From Scybalousia_A sp963588535 (GTDB lineage: Bacteria; Bacteroidota; Bacteroidia; Bacteroidales; P3), in NCBI GenBank assembly GCA_963588535.1, contig CAVAII010000074.1, forward strand, positions 1 through 25,524: a stretch of DNA of 25,524 nucleotides, in the 5' to 3' direction. The position numbers and the translations under genes were made by a program. Under the pieces are notes generated by a model. It saw nothing but the letters and a program-made list of their open reading frames with translations, was not told the DNA's origin and did not search any database. Of the stretch, positions 25,153 through 25,524 are shown piece after piece (position 1 is the first letter of the stretch; the number at the start of each line of letters is the position of its first letter).

Positions 25153-25524
25153 TTCTGCCAGATTGTCGAAATAATCTGCCACTTTATTCGGATAATCTGC
25201 CAGATTAGAAAAATATTCTGGCAGATTATTTGGATAAATGGTCGTTTTATTCGGATAAATGGTCGTTTTATTCTAATGAATGGTCGAAATATTTTCAAAA
25301 AACGTAGTTTTTTTTGAATAAAGTGCGTAATTATCAAAATAAAGTAAGTGATTATCCGAATAACTTGCGATAATATTTAGATAAATACTGATAATATTTT
25401 ATTCTTTACTGATATTATCAAAATAATTACTGAAAAGAATTTAACGAATACTGATATTATTCGAATGATTACTGATAATATTTTAATGATTACTGATTTT
25501 ATTCTAATGATTACTGATTTTATT
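25153..25524. repeat. 21-bp period array 5 (17 units plus a partial; continues past the window)
   Basis: Seventeen full units start at 25153 and every 21 bp to 25489. A partial unit from 25510 is cut by the window edge. Variable-half words change in blocks: TCTGCCA or TCTGGCA four times, TGGTCG three times, then ACGTAG, GTGCGT, GTAAGTG and TTGCGA once each, then ACTGA seven times including the partial. ATCTGCCAGAT (25195) is an odd palindrome. The region 25120-25524 holds no other feature. A frame on the minus strand stays open through part of it only because 21 is a multiple of three. Confidence 0.93.

Noticed and set aside
25104..25337. Minus-strand frame of 77 residues with 7-residue repeats
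   Set aside because: It runs through repeat array 5. Because the unit is 21 bp, any stop-free unit keeps a frame open and yields a false heptad repeat. No ribosome-binding site or family match.

Overview
The window is AT-rich bacterial chromosome from a member of the Bacteroidota, most likely the order Bacteroidales. Four things point there: a T9SS-type C-terminal sorting domain on a secreted peptidase, an S46 dipeptidyl-peptidase, a DUF4270 lipoprotein next to a half-length glycogen-synthase-like gene, and Bacteroidetes -7 promoter boxes (TAnnTTTG, with an upstream TTG in two cases). No rRNA, tRNA, phage or insertion sequence was seen. Twenty protein genes are supported.

Layout. Bases 1-360 carry the end of a 21-bp repeat array and no gene. 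Bases 361-6633 are a minus-strand operon, read right to left: S46 dipeptidyl-peptidase (DPP11-like), pheT, a small ankyrin-like repeat protein, and a polytopic membrane protein. A divergent intergenic region (6634-7037) holds two promoters and a repeat array. Bases 7038-12911 run on the plus strand: secreted M14 carboxypeptidase, an outer-membrane-type protein, waaA (Kdo transferase), and a BamA/TamA-like lipoprotein that overlaps waaA by 4 bp. A small anchored protein (12992-13462) and a stand-alone pncC/CinA-C gene (13777-14280) have their own promoters. Bases 14427-18859 hold clpP, a TlpA-like thioredoxin lipoprotein, lpxD and an O-antigen ligase-like protein. Bases 19176-25119 hold a GT5 N-terminal-domain protein, a DUF4270 lipoprotein, a MORN-like repeat protein, a divergent UbiA-like membrane protein, maf and dprA, several of them overlapping.

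Functional theme. Much of the region serves the envelope: LPS (waaA, lpxD, O-antigen ligase-like), outer-membrane assembly (BamA/TamA-like), exported peptidases, and lipoproteins. Housekeeping genes (pheT, clpP, pncC, maf, dprA) are interleaved.

The most unusual element is a family of intergenic tandem arrays with an exact 21-bp period, at 30-113, 6844-6948, 13491-13721, 18879-19046 and 25153-25524 (running off the window). Each unit has an 11-bp variable half, built from a small set of recurring words, and a semi-palindromic 10-bp half close to TATYNNRATR. The arrays sit at transcription-unit boundaries, about 5.4-6.8 kb apart. They contain 45 full units with no indel, and one run of units is shared in the same order between two arrays. 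I do not know a described element that matches, and this is the best candidate here for something new.
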